From positions 62,001-126,000 of the forward strand of contig NZ_JARHUF010000003.1 of the NCBI RefSeq assembly GCF_029223195.1: a DNA stretch of 64,000 nucleotides, read 5' to 3'. Position numbers and translations under genes: made by a program. Position 1 is the stretch's first letter. Every line of letters starts with the position of its first letter. Below, piece by piece: positions 45,759 to 55,744 of the stretch. Source of the DNA: Vibrio sp. CAU 1672. Lineage in GTDB: Bacteria > Pseudomonadota > Gammaproteobacteria > Enterobacterales > Vibrionaceae. Below the pieces are notes generated by a model. That model saw only the letters and a list, made by a program, of their open reading frames with translations, was not told where the DNA came from and ran no database searches.

Positions 45759-47073
45759 AAAACTGCTTTTCTTTCCTGTAATTGCTGTCGGAATCTTCAT
45801 TCTTGTGCTGGCGATTAACCTCAAGCCTGATCTGCCGGTCAAGCCCGCCGGAGACCGGGCAAGGCTGGTTGAAACCATACCACTCGAACTCAAAGCCATT
45901 GCACCAGTGGCGATTGGGTTTGGCAAAATCAGCCCGAAAATCGAATGGAAAGCCATTGCCGAAGTGACAGGTAAAGTGGTCTACCGCCATCCGCAGCTGG
46001 ATAAAGGCCAGGTGTTACCGGCCGGCACAGAGATCCTGCGCATCGACCCGCTTGATTACGAACTGAAACTGGTTCAGGCCCAGGCCGATCTGAAATCAGC
46101 GCAAACCTCGTTAGCCAAACTGAATCAGGAAGAGGCCAACCTGCAAAGTACCCTGAAAATTGAGAAAAATCGCCTGGCTATCGTCAACAAAGAGCTGGCA
46201 CGTAAAGTGAACCTTCGGAAGAAAGGCCTGACGTCCCAGTCAGACGTGGATCAGCAACAGCAAAACACCCTGTCACAACGCAAACTGGTGTTAGATATTG
46301 AAAACCAGATAGGTTTGATGCCGGATGAAAAACGGGTCGCCGAAGCATTGGTTAAAGTCAACACGTCTAAGGTAAAGGAGGCACAGCGTCAGTTGGCGAG
46401 AACCATTATCACCCTCCCCCAGGATTTGCGTATTGCAAAAGTCGACATCGAACAAAATCAGGTGGTCAACCTGCAGCAAACCATGGTGACCGCGCATGGT
46501 ATCAACGTAATGGAAGTGGAGGCACAACTGTCGATTCATGATATGCATACTTTAGCGTCCAGCATCGGTGAGTTTGGCCGCGATGCCTCTGGTATCCCGC
46601 AGCCTGACATGGCCGATATTCAGGCTACCATTGAACTAAGCAGTGGTAACCTCTCCAGTCAATGGCCAGCCAAAGTAGCACGGATCAGTGAGACAGTTGA
46701 TCCAAACCAAGCCACCGCTGGAGTCATTTTAGAAATCCAACAGGACTACCGTAACCTGAACCCGACATCTGCACCACCGCTGGTCAACGGGATGTTTGTC
46801 CGCGCTAAGATTGAAGGCCAGGCGAACCCGAGCTGGGTGATCCCGGAGCGAGCGCTGCACGGTGATAAAATTTACCTGATGGGTAAAGATCAACGCCTGA
46901 AAATAGTAACCGTAGAGGTGCTGTACCGCCGTGACAACCAAGTCGTGATCAATGGCGCTCTGGAGCAAGGGCAAAAATTGGTCATCAATGATTTGCTTCC
47001 GGCCATTGATGGCATGCTGCTAAAAGAGAGCGGTCAAGACCGTCCACGACCAAACGAGAAGTCTGGCTCATGA
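45745..47073 (+). CDS. RND efflux periplasmic adaptor subunit
   Basis: A 442-residue membrane-fusion protein with an N-terminal signal-anchor helix (LLFFPVIAVGIFILVLAI), a lipoyl-like domain (YRHPQLDKGQVLPAGTEILRID), a long coiled-coil hairpin (about 95-215) and beta-barrel domains. It links the inner-membrane pump to a TolC-type channel. The ATG lies inside the end of the TetR frame (overlap of 14 bases), so translation is coupled, and its end overlaps the permease by four bases (ATGA). No outer-membrane channel gene is nearby, so a TolC homologue elsewhere is required. Confidence 0.92.
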   Translation: MKINKKLLFFPVIAVGIFILVLAINLKPDLPVKPAGDRARLVETIPLELKAIAPVAIGFGKISPKIEWKAIAEVTGKVVYRHPQLDKGQVLPAGTEILRIDPLDYELKLVQAQADLKSAQTSLAKLNQEEANLQSTLKIEKNRLAIVNKELARKVNLRKKGLTSQSDVDQQQQNTLSQRKLVLDIENQIGLMPDEKRVAEALVKVNTSKVKEAQRQLARTIITLPQDLRIAKVDIEQNQVVNLQQTMVTAHGINVMEVEAQLSIHDMHTLASSIGEFGRDASGIPQPDMADIQATIELSSGNLSSQWPAKVARISETVDPNQATAGVILEIQQDYRNLNPTSAPPLVNGMFVRAKIEGQANPSWVIPERALHGDKIYLMGKDQRLKIVTVEVLYRRDNQVVINGALEQGQKLVINDLLPAIDGMLLKESGQDRPRPNEKSGS

Positions 47074-50000
47074 TCCGATTCTTCGCTAAACACCCCACAG
47101 CCGCCAACCTGTTGATGCTAACACTGCTGATTTTGGGTATTTCCTCACTGTCGACCATCAAACGGGAGACTTTTCCCGAGTTTGATCCACCGTATATTTT
47201 AGCCGGCGTAGTTTATCCTGGGGCTTCACCACAGGAGGTGGAAGAGAGTATCTGTGTGCGGATGGAGGATGCCGTAGATGGACTGGCCAATATTGAAGAG
47301 ACCCGCTGTGAAGCCATTGAGGGCTCTGCGCGGCTGATCCTCAAGCTCAATGAGCAAGCTGACATCGGACGCATGCTGGTTGATGTACAAACCCAAATCA
47401 ATGCCATTAATGACTTTCCGCAGGAGATTGAATCTCCCGTAGTCCAGGAACTAGACTGGAACGAGCCCGTGGTTGATATTGCGGTGACTGCCAATACAAC
47501 CTGGCCGGAACTAAAAGCCTACGCTGAACAGCTGAAAAGAACATTAAAGCTGAACTATGGTGTCTCTCTGGTGGAAGTCGCCGGTTTTTCCGATCATCAG
47601 TTCCGGGTAGAACTGGATATGCAGGCCATCCGCCAGTTAGGGTTAAGCGTGGGTGAGATTGCCGAACAGATAGGCCGCCAGAATGTCAAACTTCCCAGTG
47701 GTAACGTCGAAACCCCGGACAAGAACTTCCTGATCCGTTTTGATGAGCGGCGGATAACCCCCGAAGCGCTGGAGACCATCGTCGTTGGATCCGGGCCAAA
47801 CGGCTCGGTCATTCGCCTGCGTGATATCGCCACCATCACCGATCGGTTTGAACTGGATGAGCAAAAAGTATTGTTCGACGGCCATCCTTCCGCCCTGCTC
47901 AAAGTCAGTAAAAACAAAGAAGATGACGCGCTACGCATCAAAGCGCGGGTCGCTGAGTTTGTCCAGGACCAACAAGCCATAGCACCAGACGGAGTGATAC
48001 TGCAGATGACTAACGATCTCTCCTCGGTGTTGTGGGATCGCTTAACCATGATGGTCAAAAATGGCTGGCAAGGGATTGTATTGGTGTTTGCCACTATGTG
48101 GTTATTCTTCAGTTTCCGTTACTCTTTCTGGGTAGCGGCGGGCTTGCCTGTAGCATTCTTGGGCGGCTTGTTCCTGATGGCTCAACTCGGGCTATCGATT
48201 AACATCATGTCGCTGGTTGGGTTGCTCATGGCGATCGGGATTATGATGGATGATGCCATCGTTATCGCCGAATCCATCGCCGCCCACCTCGATCGGGGAG
48301 AAGAAATTGATGATGCCGTCACTAAAGGGGTGAAAAAGGTTCTGCCCGGGGTAATTTCATCTTTCCTAACCACAATTTGTATCTTTGGCAGCCTGCTGTT
48401 TTTGCAGGGTGAAATGGGGGCCGTACTCAAAGCCGTCCCACAAGTGTTGATTTTGGTTCTGACCCTGAGCCTGATCGAAGCATTTCTGATCCTGCCTAAC
48501 CACCTGTCTCACTCACTGCGTAAACAAAAACAGAACCAGCCAGCCGCCGGGTTCAAACAGGCACTGCTAAACCGTTTTGAACACTTCCGCAATACCACCC
48601 TGGTCCGCGCCGTCGACAAAGTGGTGGAATACCGCTATGCCTTCATTGGCAGTGTCATCACCCTGTTATTAATCTCTGCTGCCACTCTGGCGGGCGGGCT
48701 GTTGAAGTTCCAACCATTTCCGGAACTGGACGGCGATATTGCCGAAGCGAGGATCATCCTGCCACCAGGCTCTTCTTTGTCTCAGACCGAAGCCGTCGTT
48801 GACAGAATCATTGCATCAGCCCAGAAACTCGATCAGCAATGGAACAAACGGGTTGAAAATGGCCATCAACTGGTATTACACATTACCAGCCAGTTCAATG
48901 TAAATGCCGACGCCAACGAGTCGGGACCGCATATTGCTACCGTACGCCTGGATCTATTGGGTGCAGAAAACCGTAACACCGTTATTGATGATTTCATCGC
49001 AGCCTGGCGTGAAGACGTCGGCGAAATGGCCGATCCAATTTCCCTGGTATTTAAGCAACCCATTATGGGGCCCGGCGGGCGGGCGATTGAAATCCGAGCC
49101 AAACACGATGACCTGGACGCCCTCAAATCAGCTTCGATCGATATCCAGCAATACCTCAATGACTTCGATGGTGTTCACGGCGTGTTAGATGACATGCGGA
49201 TGGGCAAAGAAGAGGTGCTGGTTAAACTGCGTCCGGGCGCTGAAACCTATGGTATTGACGGACAGCTTATCGCCAGTCAGTTACGCGCCGCGTTCTTTGG
49301 CCAGACCGCAGATGAAATTCAGGTCGGGATTGAAAATATCTCCATTGAAGTGCGGCTGGATAAAATCCAGGCCGGAGACCTGCAGCAACTGGCAAACTTT
49401 CCGATCATCCTGGCCGATGGCAGCCAAATTCCCCTCGCTACCATTGCTTCACTGCATTTCCAGCGCAATTACGTCCGGATTCAACGGATAAATGGGGTAC
49501 GTACGATCAGTGTGTTTGGCGACACCGACAACACTAAAGCCAACTCAACCGCGATCATTCGCCAGTTCCAGCAACAGGAGGCGCCTCAGTTGACAGAGAA
49601 GTACCCAGGGTTACGTTTTGACTTTGAAGGTGAAGCCAAAGATACCGCCGAGACCGGAGCTTCAATGGGTAAAGGCTTCTTATTGGGGCTGTTTGGCGTG
49701 TTTGTGATTCTCAGTTACCAGTTCCGCAGTTATCTGGAACCGTTTGTCGTGATGCTGGCGATCCCACTGGCGTTCATCGGCGTGGTGTGGGGACATATTT
49801 TATTAGGCCACTCGCTGAGCATGCCCAGCATGATGGGGTTTGTCTCGCTGGCCGGGATTGTCGTCAATGATTCAATCTTGCTGGTGCAATACATACGCCA
49901 TCATGTGGACGAAGGCGACAGCGTGCACGATTCGGTAGTCAAAGCGAGCCGGGAACGTTTCAGGGCGGTATTCCTTACTTCGATGACCACCGCAGCCGGC

Positions 50001-50171
50001 CTGTTACCACTGTTGACCGAAACCAGTTTACAGGCACAGGTAATCCAGCCTCTGGTGATCTCGATTGTATTCGGGATCTTCGCCTCGACCCTGTTAGTCC
50101 TGTTTATGATCCCAGCGGCCTACGCCATTCTGGCAGACTACAACTTAGTGCATAAACACCAAAAGATTTAG
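47070..50171 (+). CDS. RND efflux permease subunit
   Basis: A 1033-residue inner-membrane pump of the AcrB/HAE1-like superfamily: 12 helices with two large periplasmic loops. The proton-relay segment (GIMMDDAIVIAESIAAHLD) is in helix 4, with the two Asp residues. The start ATG overlaps the adaptor stop. Substrates are unknown; loop sequences such as PGASPQEVEESICVRMEDAV identify the heavy class of Vibrio multidrug pumps. It is a paralogue of the permease at 51421-54573. A hairpin at 50179-50206 follows. Confidence 0.93.
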   Translation: MIRFFAKHPTAANLLMLTLLILGISSLSTIKRETFPEFDPPYILAGVVYPGASPQEVEESICVRMEDAVDGLANIEETRCEAIEGSARLILKLNEQADIGRMLVDVQTQINAINDFPQEIESPVVQELDWNEPVVDIAVTANTTWPELKAYAEQLKRTLKLNYGVSLVEVAGFSDHQFRVELDMQAIRQLGLSVGEIAEQIGRQNVKLPSGNVETPDKNFLIRFDERRITPEALETIVVGSGPNGSVIRLRDIATITDRFELDEQKVLFDGHPSALLKVSKNKEDDALRIKARVAEFVQDQQAIAPDGVILQMTNDLSSVLWDRLTMMVKNGWQGIVLVFATMWLFFSFRYSFWVAAGLPVAFLGGLFLMAQLGLSINIMSLVGLLMAIGIMMDDAIVIAESIAAHLDRGEEIDDAVTKGVKKVLPGVISSFLTTICIFGSLLFLQGEMGAVLKAVPQVLILVLTLSLIEAFLILPNHLSHSLRKQKQNQPAAGFKQALLNRFEHFRNTTLVRAVDKVVEYRYAFIGSVITLLLISAATLAGGLLKFQPFPELDGDIAEARIILPPGSSLSQTEAVVDRIIASAQKLDQQWNKRVENGHQLVLHITSQFNVNADANESGPHIATVRLDLLGAENRNTVIDDFIAAWREDVGEMADPISLVFKQPIMGPGGRAIEIRAKHDDLDALKSASIDIQQYLNDFDGVHGVLDDMRMGKEEVLVKLRPGAETYGIDGQLIASQLRAAFFGQTADEIQVGIENISIEVRLDKIQAGDLQQLANFPIILADGSQIPLATIASLHFQRNYVRIQRINGVRTISVFGDTDNTKANSTAIIRQFQQQEAPQLTEKYPGLRFDFEGEAKDTAETGASMGKGFLLGLFGVFVILSYQFRSYLEPFVVMLAIPLAFIGVVWGHILLGHSLSMPSMMGFVSLAGIVVNDSILLVQYIRHHVDEGDSVHDSVVKASRERFRAVFLTSMTTAAGLLPLLTETSLQAQVIQPLVISIVFGIFASTLLVLFMIPAAYAILADYNLVHKHQKI

Positions 50172-50178
50172 CCGCCTC

Positions 50179-50206
50179 ATCACGCCCAAACTAACCTGGG
50201 CGTGAT
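50179..50206 (+). terminator. hairpin after the RND permease gene
   Basis: Perfect 10-bp stem ATCACGCCCA / TGGGCGTGAT with an 8-base loop, seven bases after the stop. T tail weak (GGCTTTTGG). Confidence 0.6.
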
Positions 50207-50460
50207 GGCTTTTGGCCTGCTATTTTGCAGGGAATGACGAAAACCAGCGCCCCGGCGATAAAAATATAACATCACAAATAAAAAATCTTTATTTATCAGG
50301 TTAATATATGGCGGTTATATTCACGATCACGAACCGGGCCGATCTATCCCGCAGCAGAAATCAATACGCCACATCACAAAAAATTAACGACCCACACCCA
50401 AAGCAACGCAATCATTGATTTACAAATTAACATTTCAACATTCATTACAACAATGTTAGT

Positions 50461-50605
50461 TTCGTCTAGGTTGGTCGACTGGTGGTAAGCCTCTTCACCA
50501 TGCCTATTATCAGTGTGATAAGGACATTCGGCCATCTCCAAAATGAATAGACACCAAATGGTGCCCTTTTTTCGCCCGCAGGCTCACCGCTTGCGGTTTT
50601 TTTTC
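50461..50605 (+). ncRNA. candidate small RNA with strong terminator
   Basis: A noncoding stretch with structured segments: a stem TTATCA / TGATAA flanked by CC / GG (about 50511-50524), the hairpin CACC / GGTG with a following CCCTTTTTT (about 50551-50572), then CCGCA / TGCGG (50576-50596) followed by TTTTTTTTC. Two consecutive T-rich hairpins without a preceding ORF are typical of an Hfq-dependent sRNA. No clear promoter was identified, so the 5' end is a guess. It resembles no sRNA I can name. Confidence 0.45.
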
Positions 50606-50704
50606 TTTTAAACCCCGGCAAAAACTCAGCCAGACAACGCGGGCAAACCGGCCAATATAGCCGCTGCTTACCGCTTATTCACATCGCACTTCATTGCGCA
50701 TTGT

Positions 50705-50971
50705 TCAGGATTTGCCTGACAGGATTTTATCACAGTTGGCATTTACCAACTGCTCTTGCTGCTGTTTAATACGCTGCACAACCCGTTCATCGCGCGTGTC
50801 AATTGCATCCATATTCATCTGTTGAATATCAGCCACCGCTTCCTGTTTCATCTCAGTAAAATCCTGATCAAGATCCGCACGCCACGCTTGTTTATCTAAC
50901 GTGTCGGCAGCAGTGATTGGTGAGGCCATGACAGCAATAAGACCAAAAATAGAAAGAAGTACACGTTGCAT
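50705..50971 (-). CDS. small secreted hypothetical protein (88 aa)
   Basis: An 88-residue protein with a signal peptide (about 1-21, ending ITAAD) and a short, charged, helical mature part (LDKQAWRADLDQDFTEMKQEAV, then ERVVQRIKQQQEQLVNANCDKIL). One Cys near the end. AAGGAG sits 6 bases before the ATG, a strong site, so the gene is probably real. No family recognised. It stands alone, between the two RND systems. Confidence 0.7.
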   Translation of the reverse strand: MQRVLLSIFGLIAVMASPITAADTLDKQAWRADLDQDFTEMKQEAVADIQQMNMDAIDTRDERVVQRIKQQQEQLVNANCDKILSGKS

Positions 50972-51182
50972 AGTAAGCTCCTTGCGCTTAGTGATTCAGA
51001 TTGATTGCAATGCTATATTGCACATAGGATGCCAACTTAAAATTCAATTATTTATCAGACACTTAATTGAAAGCACAAGCCTTAGCGATTAATAGTGTGG
51101 TAAATCAAACCCACTATGAGCAAAATTGACCACTCATACTGAATGAGTCGTTAATAGTGACACTGTTAACTATAGAAGCCTT

Positions 51183-51345
51183 ATACCAATCTGGATAATT
51201 AGGTGTTCAGATAATTGCGCAGGAAAAATCGCTTAGAACAAGGCGTAGATTTCGGTTAACTAGTTATTCTAATTACCAAATCTACAACATAGTTATCAGC
51301 GATTTTAACCAGCAAGAATGATCAGATACTTATGTAGATTGGTAT
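51183..51345. repeat. 163-bp imperfect palindromic (MITE-like) element
   Basis: The ends are the inverted repeat ATACCAATCT / AGATTGGTAT; the whole element folds into a long imperfect hairpin, with GTAGATTT / AAATCTAC in the middle around TAACTAGTTA. It has no coding capacity. ATACCAATCT...AGATTGGTAT elements are common in Vibrio genomes (from memory). It was probably inserted as a mobile element. Confidence 0.75.
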
Positions 51346-51370
51346 TACACCCGCAGTACTGAAGCATAAA

Positions 51371-51400
51371 ATAAAAAGCAGCCGATTGGCTGCTTTTTAT
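51371..51400. terminator. bidirectional terminator after the RND permease (minus)
   Basis: Perfect 13-bp stem ATAAAAAGCAGCC / GGCTGCTTTTTAT with a 4-base loop. Twenty bases 3' of the minus-strand permease gene. Confidence 0.85.
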
Positions 51401-51420
51401 GCTCAGGTCTGAACGACAAA

Positions 51421-54400
51421 TTAACTTTGCGGCTCCGGTTGTGGCGATCTTGGCTTATCATCCGCACGCCTAAACTTTCGTACGACTAAACGCTGTGATG
51501 CCTGCAAAATACGCTTAATATCCTCAAGCATCAGGTACAGGCATGGCACCAGTACCAGTGTCAGTATCGTGGCAAACATTACCGCAAACCCCAGCGCCAC
51601 CGCCATTGGGATCACAAACTTGGCCTGCAGGCTGGTTTCAAACATGATCGGTAACACGCCGGCAAATGTCGTGATAGAAGTGAGGGTAATGGCACGAAAA
51701 CGCGCACAGCCTGCTTCGACGACCGCCTGTTTGATCGCCATCCCTTTCTCCCGGACCTTGTTAACATAATCGGTCATCACCAATGAATCGTTGATCACTA
51801 CCCCTGCGGCGGCAATCAAACCGAACGTCGACATCATACTGAGATCCAACCCGAACCAATAGTGGCCCCAGATTGCTCCGGTTAGACTGAAGGGGATCAC
51901 CGACATCACTATTAATGGCTGGGTGTAGCTCTTCAGCGGCACCGCCAGCAGGATATAAACGATAATCATCCCGGCAATAAAGAACAACACCTGCTCATTA
52001 CGCTGAGCGGCCTGCTCTTCAACGTCGCCACCCAACTGGGTTTTGACCCCAGGGAACCGGGTCTTCAGTTCCGGCAGGATACTTTCATCAATGATTTTCA
52101 CCACCTCTTGTGGCTCGATCCGCTCTTCATCAATCGAACCATACACATACACCGTTTGGTACCCACCTTCACGGCGAATCGTACTAACGCCGGGCTGCTC
52201 TTTGATCTGCACCACATCACCCAGCATGACTTTCTTGCCTGACGGCGTGGTGATCACCGCATAACGCAAGGAAGAGAACGCTTCACGCGTCAGCTGTGGA
52301 TAACGCACCATCACTTTGATCTCTTCGCCGTCACGGATGATCCGCTGGGCTTCACCGCCGTAAAAACTGCCACCTACCTGCTGGGCAATCATGGTCAGAT
52401 CCAGGCCAAGATCATAAGCCACCGGCGCTAACGACAGCAGTACTTCTTTGCTGCCAGAATCAATCGACGACGAAATGTCGTACAGCCCTTCCTGTTGCTG
52501 TAAACGTTCGATCAAATACCGGCCGGCTTGGTTAAGTTGGTTGATGTCTGAACCAAACAGCAAATAGCCAAACTCATCACGGTCGCCCCCCCCTGCACTC
52601 TGGTCGCGGATTTTAACGCTCTTCATCCCGGGAATGGTCGGCATAGACTCCCGCCAGCGCCGTGCCAGCTCAAAAGTGTTATACGGCCTGAGCTCCTCAT
52701 CCACCAGCGGCACTAACAACCGGCCTTCTGTGCGACTGCGGTTATACGACAGTACATCGCGGAGCATGCCCTGGCCATGCTCCTTAATGGTTTGTGACTC
52801 CACATCCTGGATAACCGCTTCAATGGTTTTCAGCGCATTGATGGTCTGTTCACTCGACACCGTGTCATTCATTTCAATACTGATCGCCGGATAGTCCGTC
52901 GGCACTTTCGGGTTTGGGATCACCCGTACGTAATTAGCACTCACCAATGCTGCACTAATGGCTAATAATCCACAAAACAGCGCAAACACAGACCAGCGCC
53001 AGTGGGTGCATAACTGGACAAAACGGCGATAAGGACCATAAACAAAGCCGAAGAAATGTTGGTTGAAACGATCACGTCGTCCACCAGGCGGGATCGGTTT
53101 AAAGTGGGTATGCGCTAAGTGCGCCGGTAAAATCAGTTTCGATTCAATTAAACTGAAAATCAGACACAAAATCACCACGCCGGAAATGCCGTAAAAGAAC
53201 GCGCTGTCGACCCCACTGGACAACAGAAATGGTGCGAACACCGCAATGGTAGTCAAAACACCAAAAGTAGCAGGTGTCGCTACGCGCTTGACCCCGCGTA
53301 CAACATTCTCAACACCGCCGCCATTTTCCTCAATTTCACTGTACGCGCTCTCGCCCATCACTATCGCATCATCAACCACAATACCCAGCACCATGATGAA
53401 GGCGAACAAAGAAACAATGTTAATGGTAATGCCAAGCATCGGCATCAACATTACCGCACCGAGGAAACACACCGGCAGGCCAAGCATTACCCACAGAGCC
53501 AAACGAAAACGCAGGAAAATCGTCAGCATCAGGGCCACCAAAACCGCACCTTGCAACAAGTTCTTCAACATCATGTCAAGGCGCCCATTGAGGTAGTAAG
53601 TCATGTCGACCAGGATCTTGAGCTGGACATCATCAGGCAACGTTTTGTTCTTAGCTTCAATGTAGTTACGTACCGACTCGGCAACCGGCATGATGTTTTG
53701 CTCACGGGTCGCCTTGACTGCTAAATAAATCGCATTCTGACCTGAGTACTCAAAGTAGCGATCTTCTTCGGTGAACCCGTCTTTAATCGTCGCAATATCC
53801 TGCAGCAACACCTTCGCCCCGTTGGCACCAAGCTTTACCGGGATGTTCCGAAACTCATCACCATGGTAATACTGGTTCTCAATCCGTACCGCAATCATGC
53901 CTGAGTTGGTCTTTACCTCCCCGGCAGAATAGTTGGCGGAATAACGTTGAATGGCGTTACTGATATCATGTAAGGTCAGATCATACTTACGCAGTACCAG
54001 CGGATCGACTTCAATCGCAATCTCCTCTTCCGGCGCATTCAAATCGACCAACATGACATTTTTCAATTGCAGCAATTCATCTTCGACCTGCTTGGCTATC
54101 GGTTTCAGCTCTTCCAGCGGCCGATCTCCGACTAACCCCATTTCAATCACTTCCTGGCGCCATTCCACCTGATAAACGTTTATTGGCTCCATACCGGCTG
54201 GCAGGTTAGACAGCCGATCAATGCGCTGATTGACATCATCCAACACTTGCTGGATATCCGCGTTGACATCTACCTCAATCGATACATACGCACTGCCACG
54301 TGACGCACGAGCCACGGTCTTTTTGATCCCGGTAACATCTTTGATTGACTCTTCAACCTTAACCAATATGCTCTCTTCAATTTCCTGAGGCGATGCGCCC

Positions 54401-54573
54401 GGATAAGCGGCGCGGATATTGATGTAGTTGAACTCAATATTGGGAAACATCTGCCGCTGAATGAACATAAAGCTGACGATACCCATGATGATGATGAACA
54501 CCATCAGCAAGTTAGCCGCAACGGAATTATTGGCAAAATAGGCAATGATGCCCTTTTCTTTAGTCTCTTCCAT
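51421..54573 (-). CDS. RND efflux permease subunit (second system)
   Basis: A 1050-residue RND pump with 12 helices. The relay segment GIVVDDAIVMGESAYSEIE carries the two Asp in helix 4. It opens EETKEKGIIAYFANNSVAANLLM and has PGASPQEIEESILVKVEESI, so it belongs to the same class as the permease at 47070 but is clearly divergent. The ATG at 54573 has CAGGAG 6 bases upstream; the frame extends to 54615 without support. It lies 13 bases after the adaptor stop (operon). Ends with a Pro/Ser/Gln-rich tail. Needs a TolC partner. Confidence 0.93.
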   Translation of the reverse strand: MEETKEKGIIAYFANNSVAANLLMVFIIIMGIVSFMFIQRQMFPNIEFNYINIRAAYPGASPQEIEESILVKVEESIKDVTGIKKTVARASRGSAYVSIEVDVNADIQQVLDDVNQRIDRLSNLPAGMEPINVYQVEWRQEVIEMGLVGDRPLEELKPIAKQVEDELLQLKNVMLVDLNAPEEEIAIEVDPLVLRKYDLTLHDISNAIQRYSANYSAGEVKTNSGMIAVRIENQYYHGDEFRNIPVKLGANGAKVLLQDIATIKDGFTEEDRYFEYSGQNAIYLAVKATREQNIMPVAESVRNYIEAKNKTLPDDVQLKILVDMTYYLNGRLDMMLKNLLQGAVLVALMLTIFLRFRLALWVMLGLPVCFLGAVMLMPMLGITINIVSLFAFIMVLGIVVDDAIVMGESAYSEIEENGGGVENVVRGVKRVATPATFGVLTTIAVFAPFLLSSGVDSAFFYGISGVVILCLIFSLIESKLILPAHLAHTHFKPIPPGGRRDRFNQHFFGFVYGPYRRFVQLCTHWRWSVFALFCGLLAISAALVSANYVRVIPNPKVPTDYPAISIEMNDTVSSEQTINALKTIEAVIQDVESQTIKEHGQGMLRDVLSYNRSRTEGRLLVPLVDEELRPYNTFELARRWRESMPTIPGMKSVKIRDQSAGGGDRDEFGYLLFGSDINQLNQAGRYLIERLQQQEGLYDISSSIDSGSKEVLLSLAPVAYDLGLDLTMIAQQVGGSFYGGEAQRIIRDGEEIKVMVRYPQLTREAFSSLRYAVITTPSGKKVMLGDVVQIKEQPGVSTIRREGGYQTVYVYGSIDEERIEPQEVVKIIDESILPELKTRFPGVKTQLGGDVEEQAAQRNEQVLFFIAGMIIVYILLAVPLKSYTQPLIVMSVIPFSLTGAIWGHYWFGLDLSMMSTFGLIAAAGVVINDSLVMTDYVNKVREKGMAIKQAVVEAGCARFRAITLTSITTFAGVLPIMFETSLQAKFVIPMAVALGFAVMFATILTLVLVPCLYLMLEDIKRILQASQRLVVRKFRRADDKPRSPQPEPQS

Positions 54574-54586
54574 GACGAACTCCTGC

Positions 54587-55744
54587 TTATTGTACGACGG
54601 TATTGGTATCGTCATTCTGTTTTGCGACCTTAACCGCCATGCCTTGTTGCGGATATTCCGGCAGTGTCAGCACCAGCTGATCGCTGTTATGGATCCCGTC
54701 ACCGACTAAAAGGAACTCACCTTCAGCACGCAACACCTTGACGGTTCTCGACTGAAGCTGATTGTCGTCATTTACGACCCATACGGTTCGGTTCTTGACC
54801 AGTTCCTGCGGCAAGCGATAGATATTTTTCAGCTCTTTACCGGCAAAGCTGACTTCAACATACGAACCAAACTTAATCGCAGCCTGATTGCTGTTCAGCC
54901 CATACGGATCTTCGACCTGGATAACCATGTTGATCATCCGTGTCGCGCTGTCGATCATGCCGAGGTCACGCACCACTTTGCCCTCTCGGGTCGTCGCGAA
55001 AATTCCTTGCTGTGTAACCGTGGCGGTGAGATTATTGAACGCTTCAGGGAGAAAAACACTGTCGAAACCGGCAATCGGAATATGCACTTCCGCCACCTCA
55101 ATGTTGTTAAGAACCGCAACCCGGGAGCCAGCCGTAACAAACTGGCCAACCCCGATTTCCCGCTCAACGACTAATGCATCGTAAGGGGCAACAACACGAC
55201 AGTTCGCTAAATCGCGCCTGGCACTTTTCAGCGCCGCCTGGGCCGACTTCACCTTAGCCTGAGCACTTAACACTTGTGGTTTGCGCAGATAAAGATCCGA
55301 CACGGGTTGATCGTTGATTTTTTTCGCCTGACGTTTAGCAACTTCTGCCTTGGCTTCTTCTTCAATCAGTAGCGCACGGGCACTGGCCAGACTAGCTTCT
55401 GCCTGTAATACCGCAACTCCGTAATCTTCTGTTTCAATCGTGAAGAGCACCTCACCACGCTTGACCACACCGCCAGTAACAAAATTGGGATGCCAGCTCA
55501 CAACTTCACCACTGACCTGGGCAGACAAATGGGTTTTTTCAAACGGCACCAGCTCCCCATGGCTGGTGATCACCACTTTGTGGTCGGTTGGGAATAGCGC
55601 CGAAATTTGTACCGTCGGTTCTGACATTATGGCTTTCTCTTCTTGCTTCTCCGGTGCACTGGCGGCAATAGCCACATAGCCACCATATGAACCACCAAGA
55701 ATGATGAAGGGCAGGAGCCAACGAAATATGGGTTTTGCTAACAT
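54587..55744 (-). CDS. RND efflux periplasmic adaptor (second system)
   Basis: A 385-residue membrane-fusion protein with an N-terminal helix (WLLPFIILGGSYGGYVAIAAS), a lipoyl domain (SWHPNFVTGGVVKRGEVLFTIE), a hairpin (about 115-190) and barrel domains (RVVAPYDALVVEREIGVGQFV). It partners with the permease downstream. Upstream lies a 500-bp gap. No local regulator gene is adjacent on this strand. Confidence 0.9.
   Translation of the reverse strand: MLAKPIFRWLLPFIILGGSYGGYVAIAASAPEKQEEKAIMSEPTVQISALFPTDHKVVITSHGELVPFEKTHLSAQVSGEVVSWHPNFVTGGVVKRGEVLFTIETEDYGVAVLQAEASLASARALLIEEEAKAEVAKRQAKKINDQPVSDLYLRKPQVLSAQAKVKSAQAALKSARRDLANCRVVAPYDALVVEREIGVGQFVTAGSRVAVLNNIEVAEVHIPIAGFDSVFLPEAFNNLTATVTQQGIFATTREGKVVRDLGMIDSATRMINMVIQVEDPYGLNSNQAAIKFGSYVEVSFAGKELKNIYRLPQELVKNRTVWVVNDDNQLQSRTVKVLRAEGEFLLVGDGIHNSDQLVLTLPEYPQQGMAVKVAKQNDDTNTVVQ

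Larger units (their letters stand above)
50972..51420. other. intergenic region with palindromic repeat
   Basis: About 450 bases. The 163-bp inverted repeat (51183-51345) and the terminator at 51371-51400 are described separately. The rest is A+T-rich and should hold the promoter for the small secreted gene. No ORF seen. Confidence 0.5.
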
